Source of the DNA: an uncultured Oscillospiraceae bacterium
GTDB taxonomy: Bacteria; Bacillota; Clostridia; Oscillospirales; Acutalibacteraceae
Direction of reading: 5' to 3'
Assembly: GCA_900540535.1 (NCBI GenBank)
Contig: UQGM01000010.1
Location: 1-60,771 of the forward strand
Length of the DNA stretch: 60,771 nucleotides
Under the pieces are notes generated by a model. It searched no databases. It saw nothing but the letters and a program-made list of their open reading frames with translations, and was not told where the DNA came from. Shown here in pieces: positions 33,904 to 42,493 of the stretch (position 1 is the stretch's first letter; every line of letters begins with the position of its first letter). A program made the translations under genes and the position numbers.

Positions 33904-34731
33904 ATGCTTGAGAAAATCGCTTTGGTTGCAATTTACTTTTTCTTTTACAGTGCCCTCGGCTGGCTTGTAGAATCAATATACTGCTCAGTTGCAGCAGGTA
34001 AAATAATTAACAGAGGCTTCCTTACAGGTCCCATATGTCCCATTTACGGTACGGGAGCTGTTGTTATGACTCTTGTTCTCACTCCTCTTAAGGAATATCC
34101 TGTACTGGTGTTTATTGTAGGTCTTGTAGTTTGCGACATAGTGGAATTTGCCACAAGCTATATTATGGAAAAGCTTTTCCATGCCCGCTGGTGGGACTAC
34201 TCAAACAAATGGCTCAACATTCAGGGACGCATTTGTTTCCGTCACTCCATGTACTGGGGAATTGCATCGGTTCTCTTCATCTATTTCGTTCACCCGAACA
34301 TCGGAGAAAAGATTTTTGCAGATATGCCTGCAAAGTACATTTACATAATTCTTGCGGTTATCCTTGTTATTTTTGCCTTTGACCTTGCAAATGCAGTACA
34401 CAAGGCTATGGACATCAAGGCAATGATGGATAAGCTTAAAAAGCTCAAGGATACAATTACCGCAAAATATGAGGAATCCTCCGAAAACGCTGCCAAGCGC
34501 CGTGAACGCCTCAAGCAGCTCACTTCTGAATATAACGACCAGATCACTGAAAACCTTAATTCAATTTCAAATTACTTTAAGCGTGACCACGCTAAAAATG
34601 ATAAGCACAACCGAATGGTTGATAATTATCCAAACCTTGAAAGCGGTTCAAAGAAACAGCTTGATAAAATCAACAGTCTTATTGACGAAATCAAACGTCT
34701 TATTTTTGAAGACGACAGCGAAATGTATTGA
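33904..34731 (+). CDS. Putative ABC transporter permease of the CmpB/PF06541 type
   Basis: 275 residues. About five helices in the first 160 residues contain the family patterns FFFYSALGWLVESIYCS, NRGFLTGPICPIYGTGA and HARWWDYSNKWLNIQGRIC. The C-terminal 110 residues are a charged, probably coiled-coil cytosolic tail (KRRERLKQLTSEYNDQITEN). Database names call this family an ABC permease, but no ATPase is adjacent and the function is unproven. Start after AGGAGG. A terminator follows. Confidence 0.86.
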   Translation: MLEKIALVAIYFFFYSALGWLVESIYCSVAAGKIINRGFLTGPICPIYGTGAVVMTLVLTPLKEYPVLVFIVGLVVCDIVEFATSYIMEKLFHARWWDYSNKWLNIQGRICFRHSMYWGIASVLFIYFVHPNIGEKIFADMPAKYIYIILAVILVIFAFDLANAVHKAMDIKAMMDKLKKLKDTITAKYEESSENAAKRRERLKQLTSEYNDQITENLNSISNYFKRDHAKNDKHNRMVDNYPNLESGSKKQLDKINSLIDEIKRLIFEDDSEMY

Positions 34732-34743
34732 TATTTACAGTTT

Positions 34744-34780
34744 AAAAGCGCAGAGTAAAAACTCTGCGCTTTTTTATTTT
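34744..34780. terminator. Bidirectional terminator between CmpB-like and kinase genes
   Basis: Perfect 13-bp stem (34744-34756 with 34761-34773), loop AAAA, T-runs on both strands. It also closes the leftward exopolysaccharide operon. Confidence 0.9.
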
Positions 34781-34788
34781 ATTTTGAT

Positions 34789-36207
34789 TTAATTATATCC
34801 GTAACCCTGTTTTTTACCGTAACCGTAGCCTGAATATCCGCCGTAACCGGCAGATGAAGAAGTCTTTTCCACATTGTTATATATGCTTCCAAGAATCGGA
34901 GTACCGCTGTCCGAAATTGCGGAAACTGCATCCTGAATATGTGAAACAGGCGTTGCATCGTCTCGGACAACCAAAAGTACACTGTCGGAGTATTTGGCGA
35001 CAATTATACTGTCAGTTACAACATTTACAGGAGCCGTATCTATAATTACATAGTCAAAGCTCTCTTTAAGGCTTCTGAAAATATCTTCCGCCCTCTTTCC
35101 TGAAAGGAGCTCCGATGCGTTATCATCGGCTATTCCCGACGCCAAAACATATATGCCATATCTTTTAATGAACCTTACTGCCTCGTTTGCAGAAATTCTG
35201 CCCCTTATTATATCGGCAATACTTCGGCTGTCAGGTGTACCGATGCTAAGGGCTTTTGCAACTGCGGGCTTTCGTAAATCAGCGTCTACAAGGAGCACTT
35301 TTTTGCCGTTTTGTGCAAGGGTTATAGCCAAATTTACCGCCACGGTTGTCTTTCCTTCGTTTTCACTGGCGCTTGTAATCATAATACTTTTATATCCCTT
35401 TTTACCTGCCAGTATCTCTATTTTCGTCCTTATTATCTTATATGATTCTATGAACCCAAAGCCCGTTGACAGATCAGTTATGAGAAGGCTTTTCTTCTTG
35501 CCCTTTCGCTTATCCTTTTTGATATGCCCTACCCTGCCGATAACCGAAAGTCCCAGCTCCTGCTGAATATCTCTCTGTGAGCGTATTGTCACTCTCGATA
35601 AATCGGAAAAGACAACTATTATCACTGCGGCGACAAGACCTATAAAAAATCCCAGTATGCCAAGTATAACTACATCCGAATTGCTGTCGGGAACGGAGGC
35701 GGCAGCAGCACCGCTGAAAATTTCCAGATTTGTATTCTTTACACTTTCAACATAAGGGGCATAGCTTGTCTCAACAGCTCTGGCAATACTGTAGGATGTC
35801 TGCGGTGACCCGGTTGTAACGCTCAGTTCCAGTATAAGGGTATCCGCAGGAACCACAATGGAAATATTTGAACGCAGCTCCTTAACGGTATACACTGCAC
35901 CGGATTTTCTTATTACATCCGAGAGAAATTCATCGCTTGTAAGAATGTATTTGAATGTTGAATTAAGTGTTGAAGATGCCGTAACGTCTCCGCTTGAAAC
36001 ACTGCCTGTGATTTCACCTTCATTTCTGTTGCTGGAAATAAAGACAACCTTTGAAGTATACTCAGGCTTATATGAAACGGCGCCGATTATGGCTCCCGCA
36101 GCCGCAAATCCCACAGCCAACACCACAAGGAGCCACCACTTTTTCACAAGCAATCTGAAAAAGCGGAAAATATTTATTTCTATTCCTGTTTTAACCTCAT
36201 TTTCCAA
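34789..36207 (-). CDS. Exopolysaccharide chain-length regulator fused to BY-type tyrosine kinase
   Basis: 472 residues, a Wzc-like fusion. The N-terminal Wzz part has two membrane helices (WWLLVVLAVGFAAAGAIIG near 24-45 and VVILGILGFFIGLVAAVIIV near 180). It is followed by a CpsD-like kinase with Walker A SENEGKTTVA, Walker A' VLLVDADLRKP and Walker B YVIIDTAP. The C-terminus is a Tyr/Gly cluster (GYGGYSGYGYGKKQGYGYN), the usual autophosphorylation tail. In most Firmicutes these two domains are separate proteins; here they are fused as in Gram-negatives. The start is TTG at 36207 after GGGGAA. It is last in the operon GT4, polymerase, kinase. Confidence 0.93.
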   Translation of the reverse strand: MENEVKTGIEINIFRFFRLLVKKWWLLVVLAVGFAAAGAIIGAVSYKPEYTSKVVFISSNRNEGEITGSVSSGDVTASSTLNSTFKYILTSDEFLSDVIRKSGAVYTVKELRSNISIVVPADTLILELSVTTGSPQTSYSIARAVETSYAPYVESVKNTNLEIFSGAAAASVPDSNSDVVILGILGFFIGLVAAVIIVVFSDLSRVTIRSQRDIQQELGLSVIGRVGHIKKDKRKGKKKSLLITDLSTGFGFIESYKIIRTKIEILAGKKGYKSIMITSASENEGKTTVAVNLAITLAQNGKKVLLVDADLRKPAVAKALSIGTPDSRSIADIIRGRISANEAVRFIKRYGIYVLASGIADDNASELLSGKRAEDIFRSLKESFDYVIIDTAPVNVVTDSIIVAKYSDSVLLVVRDDATPVSHIQDAVSAISDSGTPILGSIYNNVEKTSSSAGYGGYSGYGYGKKQGYGYN

Positions 36208-36221
36208 GGAAAATTCCCCTT

Positions 36222-37451
36222 TCAGTTTCTTCTCTTAAGGTTTTTACTATTTTGCAAATATGAAAACCACGGCAAAAGCCACGCAATTGTAAGATAAATA
36301 TGGTCTGTTTTGGAATAAAAAGCTACTGTTCCCACATGAGAAATAAGCATTGCAACTATAAGCGTAAAGGAAAGTATTTTATAAACGTTCTTCTGGAATA
36401 ATCCTTTAATTGATTTAAATAAAATTACGGGATAAATCCAGTAATATGCCGCAAAGCCGATTATTCCGTAGCTTACAAGCAGCTCTACAAAATTGTTGTG
36501 GGTATAGTGTGAGGTTCCGTAATCCTCAGAAAAAAGCTGTATGAAAGCTCCTCCGCCATATCCGGTCAGAGGTCTTGTGAGAAAAATTTCAATTCCCTTT
36601 GCCACATAAAGCTCACGCTTTGCAACACTTCCGTCAGGAGTGCTGTCGGAAAAATAATACTGTATTAAATCATTCATTGTCTGACCTATTGTATCCGATA
36701 GAAACGGTATGCTTTTAATTGCAGCTATAACCACCACGGGTACAAAAAGACAGATGAGGAGATTCCTCGTAAAATGCTTTCTCCCTGAACTTATGAGAAT
36801 AACCATTACAGATACTGCCACAAGGGTTATTATTCCCCGCCTTGAGCTCGAAAGTATCACCATAAAGAAAAGAAACAAATAGTAAAGATAATACCTTTTT
36901 TCTCCTCCCGTGAAAGCTAAAACAAGGCTGATAATTGCTCCGATTATTTCAATGCCGCAGGTACTATTGCGATTATAGTAAAAGTTTCCAATATCTCCGG
37001 CAAACCACTGAGAGACGGGTGTAAAAATCAAAATGGTAACTGCGAGAAAAACTACCGAAAACACCGTAAGATTGAGTATCCGCCGCATTTTGCCGCTGTC
37101 GGTTACATAATCGGTGAGAAAATATGCCGTAATCAGATTTTGAAAAAGACGGAAAGCGATATCAAGGGTATCTCCGAGTGACACAGCCCAAAGAACCGAC
37201 AAAGCCGCCACAATAACGAAAATAAGATTCCACACTGTAAGGGAATTAACTGTTAAAGAACGGGTTCTGAGAATTTTTAAAAAGGAATAATAAGCACCCG
37301 CTCCCAGAAAGAAAACATAAAAAATATAATATATTCCTATTCCCCAGCCGGGTATTGTATAAAAGGCGTATCCGCACATATGAAGGAGAAAAGCCGTTTC
37401 AAAGACAAGCTCATTTATATCCCGGTCTGTTTTTATAATACCGTTTTTCAT
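36222..37451 (-). CDS. O-antigen ligase/polymerase-like membrane protein (Wzy family)
   Basis: 409 residues with about ten to twelve hydrophobic helices and one large extracellular loop carrying RPLTGYGGGAFIQLF and GTSHYTHNNFVELLVSYGI. That NNF-E-L-Y/G pattern marks the Wzy_C/RfaL group, which joins saccharide repeat units outside the membrane. It lies between a glycosyltransferase and the Wzz-kinase with small gaps, so it most likely polymerises the same exopolysaccharide. Start after GAAAGGAAC. Confidence 0.88.
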   Translation of the reverse strand: MKNGIIKTDRDINELVFETAFLLHMCGYAFYTIPGWGIGIYYIFYVFFLGAGAYYSFLKILRTRSLTVNSLTVWNLIFVIVAALSVLWAVSLGDTLDIAFRLFQNLITAYFLTDYVTDSGKMRRILNLTVFSVVFLAVTILIFTPVSQWFAGDIGNFYYNRNSTCGIEIIGAIISLVLAFTGGEKRYYLYYLFLFFMVILSSSRRGIITLVAVSVMVILISSGRKHFTRNLLICLFVPVVVIAAIKSIPFLSDTIGQTMNDLIQYYFSDSTPDGSVAKRELYVAKGIEIFLTRPLTGYGGGAFIQLFSEDYGTSHYTHNNFVELLVSYGIIGFAAYYWIYPVILFKSIKGLFQKNVYKILSFTLIVAMLISHVGTVAFYSKTDHIYLTIAWLLPWFSYLQNSKNLKRRN

Positions 37452-37496
37452 TTCAGCTGCCGTTCCTTTCAGAATAATCGCTTTGCAAGCTTAAAA

Positions 37497-38750
37497 TCAA
37501 ATATCGGAAAGCAGCTTTGAAGCAAAATCGGAATAATTTTTTTCTGCATTATATTTTTCCGCCCACATACTGCGTCCCGCCTCGGACATTCTCTTAATGT
37601 CATTTTCGTTAAGGAACATGAAATTCTTAATTTCGCTTATCAGCTCACTGTCGGAAAAATCTTTCGTGATAAGCTTTCCCGTAACTGAGTTTTCCACCAC
37701 TTCTCCCGTACCTCCGCAGTCAGCAGCAAGAACAGGTATGCCGAAGGATGCCGCTTCCATAATCGAAACAGGCACTCCCTCACTTTCGCTCACGTTTAAA
37801 AACAAATCAGGCGGATTACTGAGATAAAAATCATTTACCTTATCATTGGTCATCTGACCTTTAAATTCAAAAGCTGCATTTTTGCCTGAAAGCTTATTCT
37901 CCGTATATTTTTCAAGTTTTTGGAGCTTCTTCCCCGAACCGCCTATATGAATCCACTTTATCTCTTTTTCACCACTGTAAAGAGAAAGCGCATCGGCTAC
38001 CCGCCATACACGTTTGACGGGATTTAATGATGAACAGGTGACTATTGTAAAGCAATCGGTTTTATTGTGACTTACTGCGCCATGGTCTTTAGTACCCAAG
38101 GGGGAATAATATATTTTTTCCGCAAAAGGGGGATATTTTTCTTTAAGGTATCTTTCTCCGTCCCTTGAGCAGGTGAAAACCGCATCAAGATTTTTTAAAA
38201 GATATTCTCTCTCAGGCAGATATTTAAGGGAATTTCTCTCCTCGTATATATCATAGCCGTGAGCCCTTGAAACTGCCTTTTTTACTTTAACTCCCATTTT
38301 AATGAGATGTTCTTTCAGCTTCACCGCAACACTTGCCGGAACAAAAAGCCAATAGCTGTAAATCATGACCTCATCGTATTCTTTAAACTCCTCGGTGGAT
38401 ATGTTTTCCAGCACCTGCTTAAACTGTCTCTCGCTTCTCTTACGGAAATACTCACGGAAAAGCTTTCTTCTGATATCCATTTCGTCGTCCTTTTTTCCAA
38501 AAAAGGACATACCAAGCACTGCACCGATTAAATCCCCTGTCCTTTCACGTTTTCTCGAATATTTCCCTGTAATCATCGCCGATACATTTGACGGAATACT
38601 TCTGGTTAAAGGAGCATTTTTGTCAGCGTCAAGGGCAAAAATCATGATTTTATCAAAATATCGGCTTACAATATCAATCTCATTTTCAATGAAATATTCT
38701 CCACCATTAAAGGGATATGTATTTGTAAGCATAATAAGACAAGCTGACAT
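37497..38750 (-). CDS. Glycosyltransferase, GT4 family
   Basis: 417 residues, cytosolic. The N-domain begins MLTNTYPFNGGEYFIENEI; the C-domain holds VTCSSLNPVKRVWRVADAL, IGGSGKKLQKLE and the GT4 nucleotide-sugar motif VSESEGVPVSIMEAASFGIPVLA (Glu-x7-Glu). It transfers a sugar in exopolysaccharide assembly; donor and acceptor are unknown. First gene of this three-gene operon, start after AGAGGAG. The operon is small: no flippase, initiating transferase or other glycosyltransferases are present, so the rest of the pathway must be elsewhere. Confidence 0.9.
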   Translation of the reverse strand: MSACLIMLTNTYPFNGGEYFIENEIDIVSRYFDKIMIFALDADKNAPLTRSIPSNVSAMITGKYSRKRERTGDLIGAVLGMSFFGKKDDEMDIRRKLFREYFRKRSERQFKQVLENISTEEFKEYDEVMIYSYWLFVPASVAVKLKEHLIKMGVKVKKAVSRAHGYDIYEERNSLKYLPEREYLLKNLDAVFTCSRDGERYLKEKYPPFAEKIYYSPLGTKDHGAVSHNKTDCFTIVTCSSLNPVKRVWRVADALSLYSGEKEIKWIHIGGSGKKLQKLEKYTENKLSGKNAAFEFKGQMTNDKVNDFYLSNPPDLFLNVSESEGVPVSIMEAASFGIPVLAADCGGTGEVVENSVTGKLITKDFSDSELISEIKNFMFLNENDIKRMSEAGRSMWAEKYNAEKNYSDFASKLLSDI

Positions 38751-38898
38751 TTTTGTTCTCCTCTCTCTATAATTTCTATTTTAATTTACCTCGAAAAGCT
38801 TTGTTTATTCATAATACAAACTCTTTTTCATCACTTTTAAATCCATTTGGTAAAAATGCAGAATTGTCGCATAATGTTAAAAAAACGTGAATACAGTA

Positions 38899-38927
38899 TT
38901 GATTTTGTATTAATTTTCAAATATACT
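38899..38927 (+). promoter_or_regulatory. Promoter of xpt and the nucleoside transporter genes
   Basis: TTGATT (38899-38904), 17 bases, TATACT (38922-38927). The leader of about 55 bases to xpt is too short for a purine riboswitch, and none of its conserved blocks is seen. Confidence 0.7.
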
Positions 38928-38988
38928 TATTGTATGACTTCGGCGGAAAAATACTGCTGATAATTTTATTGCTAAAGGTCGTGATACA

Positions 38989-39561
38989 TTGGAACTTCTC
39001 GAACAGCGAATTATCCGTGACGCCACAGTCATCGGTGACGATATTCTTAAAGTTGATATGTTTTTGAACCATCAGATCGACGTTGATCTGCTCAATGATA
39101 TGGGCAAAGAATTTTACAGACTCTTCGGAGATATGGGCATTACAAAAATTCTGACAATTGAGGCTTCAGGAATCGGAATAGCCTGTATTGCCGCTCAGTA
39201 TTTCTCAGTTCCTGTGGTATTCGCCAAAAAAGGAAACCATAAAAATGTTGGCAGCAACGTTTATACATCTGAGGTTTTTTCTTTTACAAAAGGTGTTTCT
39301 TACACAATTACCGTTTCTCAGGATTATATTAACCCGGAAGATAACATACTGGTAATAGATGATTTTCTCGCCAACGGTAAGGCAATAATGGGTCTTAAGG
39401 ATATTATCGATCAGGCAGGCGCTTCCCTTGCGGGAGTCGGCATTGCAATCGAAAAAGGATTCCAGCCCGGCGGAAAAATGATCAGGGATAACGGCATTAA
39501 AGTTGAATCCCTTGCTATTGTGGATTCCATGAAGGACGGAAAGGTTCATTTCCGCCGCTGA
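38989..39561 (+). CDS. xpt: Xanthine phosphoribosyltransferase
   Basis: 190 residues. Converts xanthine and PRPP to XMP in purine salvage. Seen: ILTIEASGIGIACIAAQYF, FAKKGNHKNVG and the PRPP site NILVIDDFLANGKAI. The start is TTG at 38989 after AAAGG. It lies before a BMP-type nucleoside uptake system in the same direction, so uptake and salvage are probably expressed together. In Bacillus xpt is under a guanine riboswitch; here none is visible. Confidence 0.94.
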   Translation: MELLEQRIIRDATVIGDDILKVDMFLNHQIDVDLLNDMGKEFYRLFGDMGITKILTIEASGIGIACIAAQYFSVPVVFAKKGNHKNVGSNVYTSEVFSFTKGVSYTITVSQDYINPEDNILVIDDFLANGKAIMGLKDIIDQAGASLAGVGIAIEKGFQPGGKMIRDNGIKVESLAIVDSMKDGKVHFRR

Positions 39562-39619
39562 TTTACGTTTTCAATGGACTTGAAGTCCTGTGAATAAACA
39601 AAATATGGAGGTAAGAAAA

Positions 39620-40783
39620 ATGTCTAAGTTCAAGAAAATTGTTGCTCTTGTAATGGCTCTTGTACTTGTTTTTGCTCTCGCAGCTTGCGGCGGAAACACT
39701 GATACAACTCCCTCAGGCGACGGTACATCAACAGGCGAGAAGCAGCCTATGCCCGCTATCGCTAAGGACGACATCAAAGTCGGCGTTCTCCACATCGGTG
39801 ATCCCGCAGACGGAGCAGGTTACTCCTATGCTCACGATTCCGGTATTGTAGAGATGCAGAAGAATCTCGGTCTCAGAGATGATCAGATCATCCGCAAGAA
39901 TAACGTTGCTGATGACAACGATACAGCTATCGAGACAGCTCTCAACGAGCTTATCGAGGCAGGATGCAACATCATCTTTGCAACAAGCTGGGGATACATG
40001 GAGAAGGTTAGTGAGGCTGCAACAGCTCATCCCGAAATCATCTTCTCACACTGCTCCGGATATATGTCAAACGACACTAACTTCAACAACTACTTCGGAC
40101 AGATTTATCAGGCACGTTACCTTGCTGGTATCGTAGCAGGACTTAAGACAAAGTCCAATAAGATCGGTTATGTTGCCGCTCAGGATAACAACAATCCCGA
40201 GGTTACAGGCGGTATCGACGCTTTCGCACTTGGCGTTAAGAGCGTTAACCCCGATGCAAAGGTTTATGTAAAGGTTACAAACACATGGTTTGACCTTCAG
40301 AGAGAAAAGGCTGCTGCTGTTGCTCTTCTTGACGAGGGCTGCGACGTTATCACACAGCATCAGGATACAACTCAGCCCATGGTTGCCGCTCAGGAGAGAG
40401 GCGCTTACGGTATCGGCTACAACTCAGATATGGCTAAGCAGGTTCCGGACGCTGTTCTTACATCTGTTGTATGGCACTGGGGCGTTTACTACACAGCTGC
40501 TGTTCAGGCTGCTATTGACGGCACATGGACTGCTGACAACTACTTCAAGGGCATGAACGAAAAGCTTCTTGGCCTCACAGAGCTCACTTCTCTCTGCGCT
40601 GAGGGTACACAGGAAAAGGTTGACGAGGCAACTCAGAAGATCCTTTCCGGCGAGCTCAAGGTATTCGCAAGCGAGATTAAGGACAACGAAGGCACAGTAA
40701 GAGTTAAGGCTGGAGAAAGCCTTGACGACGCTTACATCGCAGGCCAGATCAACTGGTATGTTGACAACGTTGTTGTTAAATAA
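39620..40783 (+). CDS. BMP-family substrate-binding lipoprotein (nucleoside uptake)
   Basis: 387 residues. Lipoprotein signal MSKFKKIVALVMALVLVFAL followed by the lipobox AACGG (Cys near 22), a Thr/Gly/Ser linker, then a two-lobed binding fold of the BMP/PnrA group (VGVLHIGDPADGAGYSYAHD, FSHCSGY, YFGQIYQARYLAGIVAG). Relatives bind purine nucleosides. Start ATG follows GGAGG. It is followed by a strong hairpin region, then the ATPase and two permeases. Codon usage suggests high expression. Confidence 0.93.
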   Translation: MSKFKKIVALVMALVLVFALAACGGNTDTTPSGDGTSTGEKQPMPAIAKDDIKVGVLHIGDPADGAGYSYAHDSGIVEMQKNLGLRDDQIIRKNNVADDNDTAIETALNELIEAGCNIIFATSWGYMEKVSEAATAHPEIIFSHCSGYMSNDTNFNNYFGQIYQARYLAGIVAGLKTKSNKIGYVAAQDNNNPEVTGGIDAFALGVKSVNPDAKVYVKVTNTWFDLQREKAAAVALLDEGCDVITQHQDTTQPMVAAQERGAYGIGYNSDMAKQVPDAVLTSVVWHWGVYYTAAVQAAIDGTWTADNYFKGMNEKLLGLTELTSLCAEGTQEKVDEATQKILSGELKVFASEIKDNEGTVRVKAGESLDDAYIAGQINWYVDNVVVK

Positions 40784-40807
40784 TCTAAGCTAAATTAACA
40801 GCTAATC

Positions 40808-40845
40808 CACAAGGCTTTCGGGTCCAACCGCCTGAAAGCCTTGTG
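40808..40845 (+). terminator. Intercistronic hairpin after the binding lipoprotein gene
   Basis: 12-bp perfect stem (40808-40819 with 40834-40845), 14-base loop, no T-run. It would protect the upstream mRNA from 3' decay and raise lipoprotein over transporter core, a pattern common in ABC uptake operons. Confidence 0.6.
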
Positions 40846-40869
40846 TAAGTTAAAAATAAGGGATTTTGT

Positions 40870-40915
40870 GCAAACATTTAAAATTCTTAATAATTAGGAA
40901 TTTTAAATGCCTGCA
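40870..40915. repeat. Long AT-rich inverted repeat between lipoprotein and ATPase genes
   Basis: CATTTAAAATTC (40875-40886) with GAATTTTAAATG (40898-40909) are perfect 12-bp arms, extended outward by TGCA/TGCA after a 2-base mismatch. Loop of 11 bases. It is a second hairpin directly after the first one. Confidence 0.75.
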
Positions 40916-40951
40916 TAAATTAATTAACATATACAAGAAGGTGGGATTTGT

Positions 40952-42493
40952 TTGGACGATAAAAAGAATGTACCCTATGCCATTCAGTGCAAGGGAATTA
41001 CCAAAACATTCGGCCCTGTTGTGGCAAACGACAATATCGAACTTACCGTCAAATCGGGAGAAATACTTGCCCTCCTCGGTGAAAACGGTTCCGGTAAAAC
41101 TACCCTCATGAACATGCTTTCAGGTATATATCATCCGGATTCAGGTTCAATTTTCGTAAGGGGTCAGGAGGTAAGCATCACCTCCCCCAAGGATTCACAA
41201 GACCTTGGAATAGGCATGATACATCAGCACTTCAAGCTCGTTGATGTATTCAGCGCAAAAGACAACATAGTAGCAGGTACAAAGACAGATAAAAGACTCA
41301 GCGGTAAGAAGCTTTCCGAAAAAGTCAAGGATATAAGCCGCAAGTACGGTCTTGAAATTGACCCTGACAAAAAGACATACAACATGTCAGTCAGTGAAAA
41401 GCAGACTGTTGAAATCTTAAAGGTTCTTTACAGAGGAGCAGACATTCTCATTCTCGACGAGCCTACTGCGGTTCTTACTCCTCAGGAAACTGACAAGCTC
41501 TTTGCGATTCTTCGCAACATGAAAGAAAACGGATGCGCCGTTATTATTATTACCCATAAACTCAACGAAGTTATGGCTATAAGCGACCGTGTAACTATCC
41601 TGAGAAAAGGAAAGAGCGTTGCAACAGTAAACACAGCTGAAACCAATGTTCAGGAGCTTACTGAGCTTATGGTAGGCAGAAAGGTAAGCCTCGAAATAGA
41701 CAGACCCGAAGTTGAGCAGACAGAGAATCTCTTTGAAGTTCACCACCTTATGGTTAAAAACGATGAGGGCTACTATGCTCTTAATGACGTTTCCTTTAAC
41801 CTTAACGGCGGAGAAATTTTGGGCGTTGCAGGCGTTGCAGGCAGCGGACAGAAAGAGCTTTGCGAAGCTATTGCAGGTCTTATTCCGGCGGACAAGGGTG
41901 CTGTTCTCTATAAGAAAGAAAACATCATAGGAAAATCCCCTGCCGAAATTATCAAAATGGGCATAAGCATGAGCTTTATCCCTGAGGACAGACTGGGAAT
42001 GGGTCTTGTAGCATCCATGGGTATGACTGAAAACATGATGCTTAAAACCTACAAGAATACAAAATCTCCCTTTGTCGATAAAAAGCCCTCAAGAGAACTG
42101 GCTCTCAAGCTCATCGACCAGCTTGAAATCGCCACTCCCGGAGTCAACACTCCAGTTTCACGTCTTTCCGGCGGTAACGTTCAGAAAGTTCTTCTGGGAC
42201 GTGAAATTGAATCAAACCCCAATCTTCTCATAACGGCTTATCCCGTAAGAGGTCTTGATATCAACTCCTCCTACACAATATATCATCTTCTCAATGAGCA
42301 GAAAAAGAAAGGCGTTGCAGTGCTTTATATAGGCGAAGATCTGGACGTACTTCTTGAACTGTGCGACAGAATCATGGTTCTCTGCCACGGAGAAATTACC
42401 GGTATCGTAAAATCCGATGAGGTCACAAAAGAAGAAATCGGACTTATGATGGCAGGAGAAAAGAAAGCAGGAAAGGACGGTGCAACGGAATGA
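40952..42493 (+). CDS. Nucleoside ABC transporter, double ATPase subunit
   Basis: 513 residues with two ATPase domains as in RbsA/NupO. Domain 1 has LLGENGSGKTTLMNMLSG and LILDEPTAVLTP. Domain 2 has a degenerate Walker A (VAGVAGSGQKELCEAIAG) and signature LSGGNVQKVLLGREI, where the usual Walker B region reads LLITAYPVRGLD, again as in this family. The start is a TTG near 40952 after GGTGGG. The 3' end overlaps the first permease gene by 4 bases (ATGA). Confidence 0.94.
   Translation: MDDKKNVPYAIQCKGITKTFGPVVANDNIELTVKSGEILALLGENGSGKTTLMNMLSGIYHPDSGSIFVRGQEVSITSPKDSQDLGIGMIHQHFKLVDVFSAKDNIVAGTKTDKRLSGKKLSEKVKDISRKYGLEIDPDKKTYNMSVSEKQTVEILKVLYRGADILILDEPTAVLTPQETDKLFAILRNMKENGCAVIIITHKLNEVMAISDRVTILRKGKSVATVNTAETNVQELTELMVGRKVSLEIDRPEVEQTENLFEVHHLMVKNDEGYYALNDVSFNLNGGEILGVAGVAGSGQKELCEAIAGLIPADKGAVLYKKENIIGKSPAEIIKMGISMSFIPEDRLGMGLVASMGMTENMMLKTYKNTKSPFVDKKPSRELALKLIDQLEIATPGVNTPVSRLSGGNVQKVLLGREIESNPNLLITAYPVRGLDINSSYTIYHLLNEQKKKGVAVLYIGEDLDVLLELCDRIMVLCHGEITGIVKSDEVTKEEIGLMMAGEKKAGKDGATE

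Noticed and set aside
38751..38988. Guanine riboswitch before xpt
   Set aside because: None of the conserved purine-riboswitch blocks is seen, and the promoter leaves only about 55 bases of leader.
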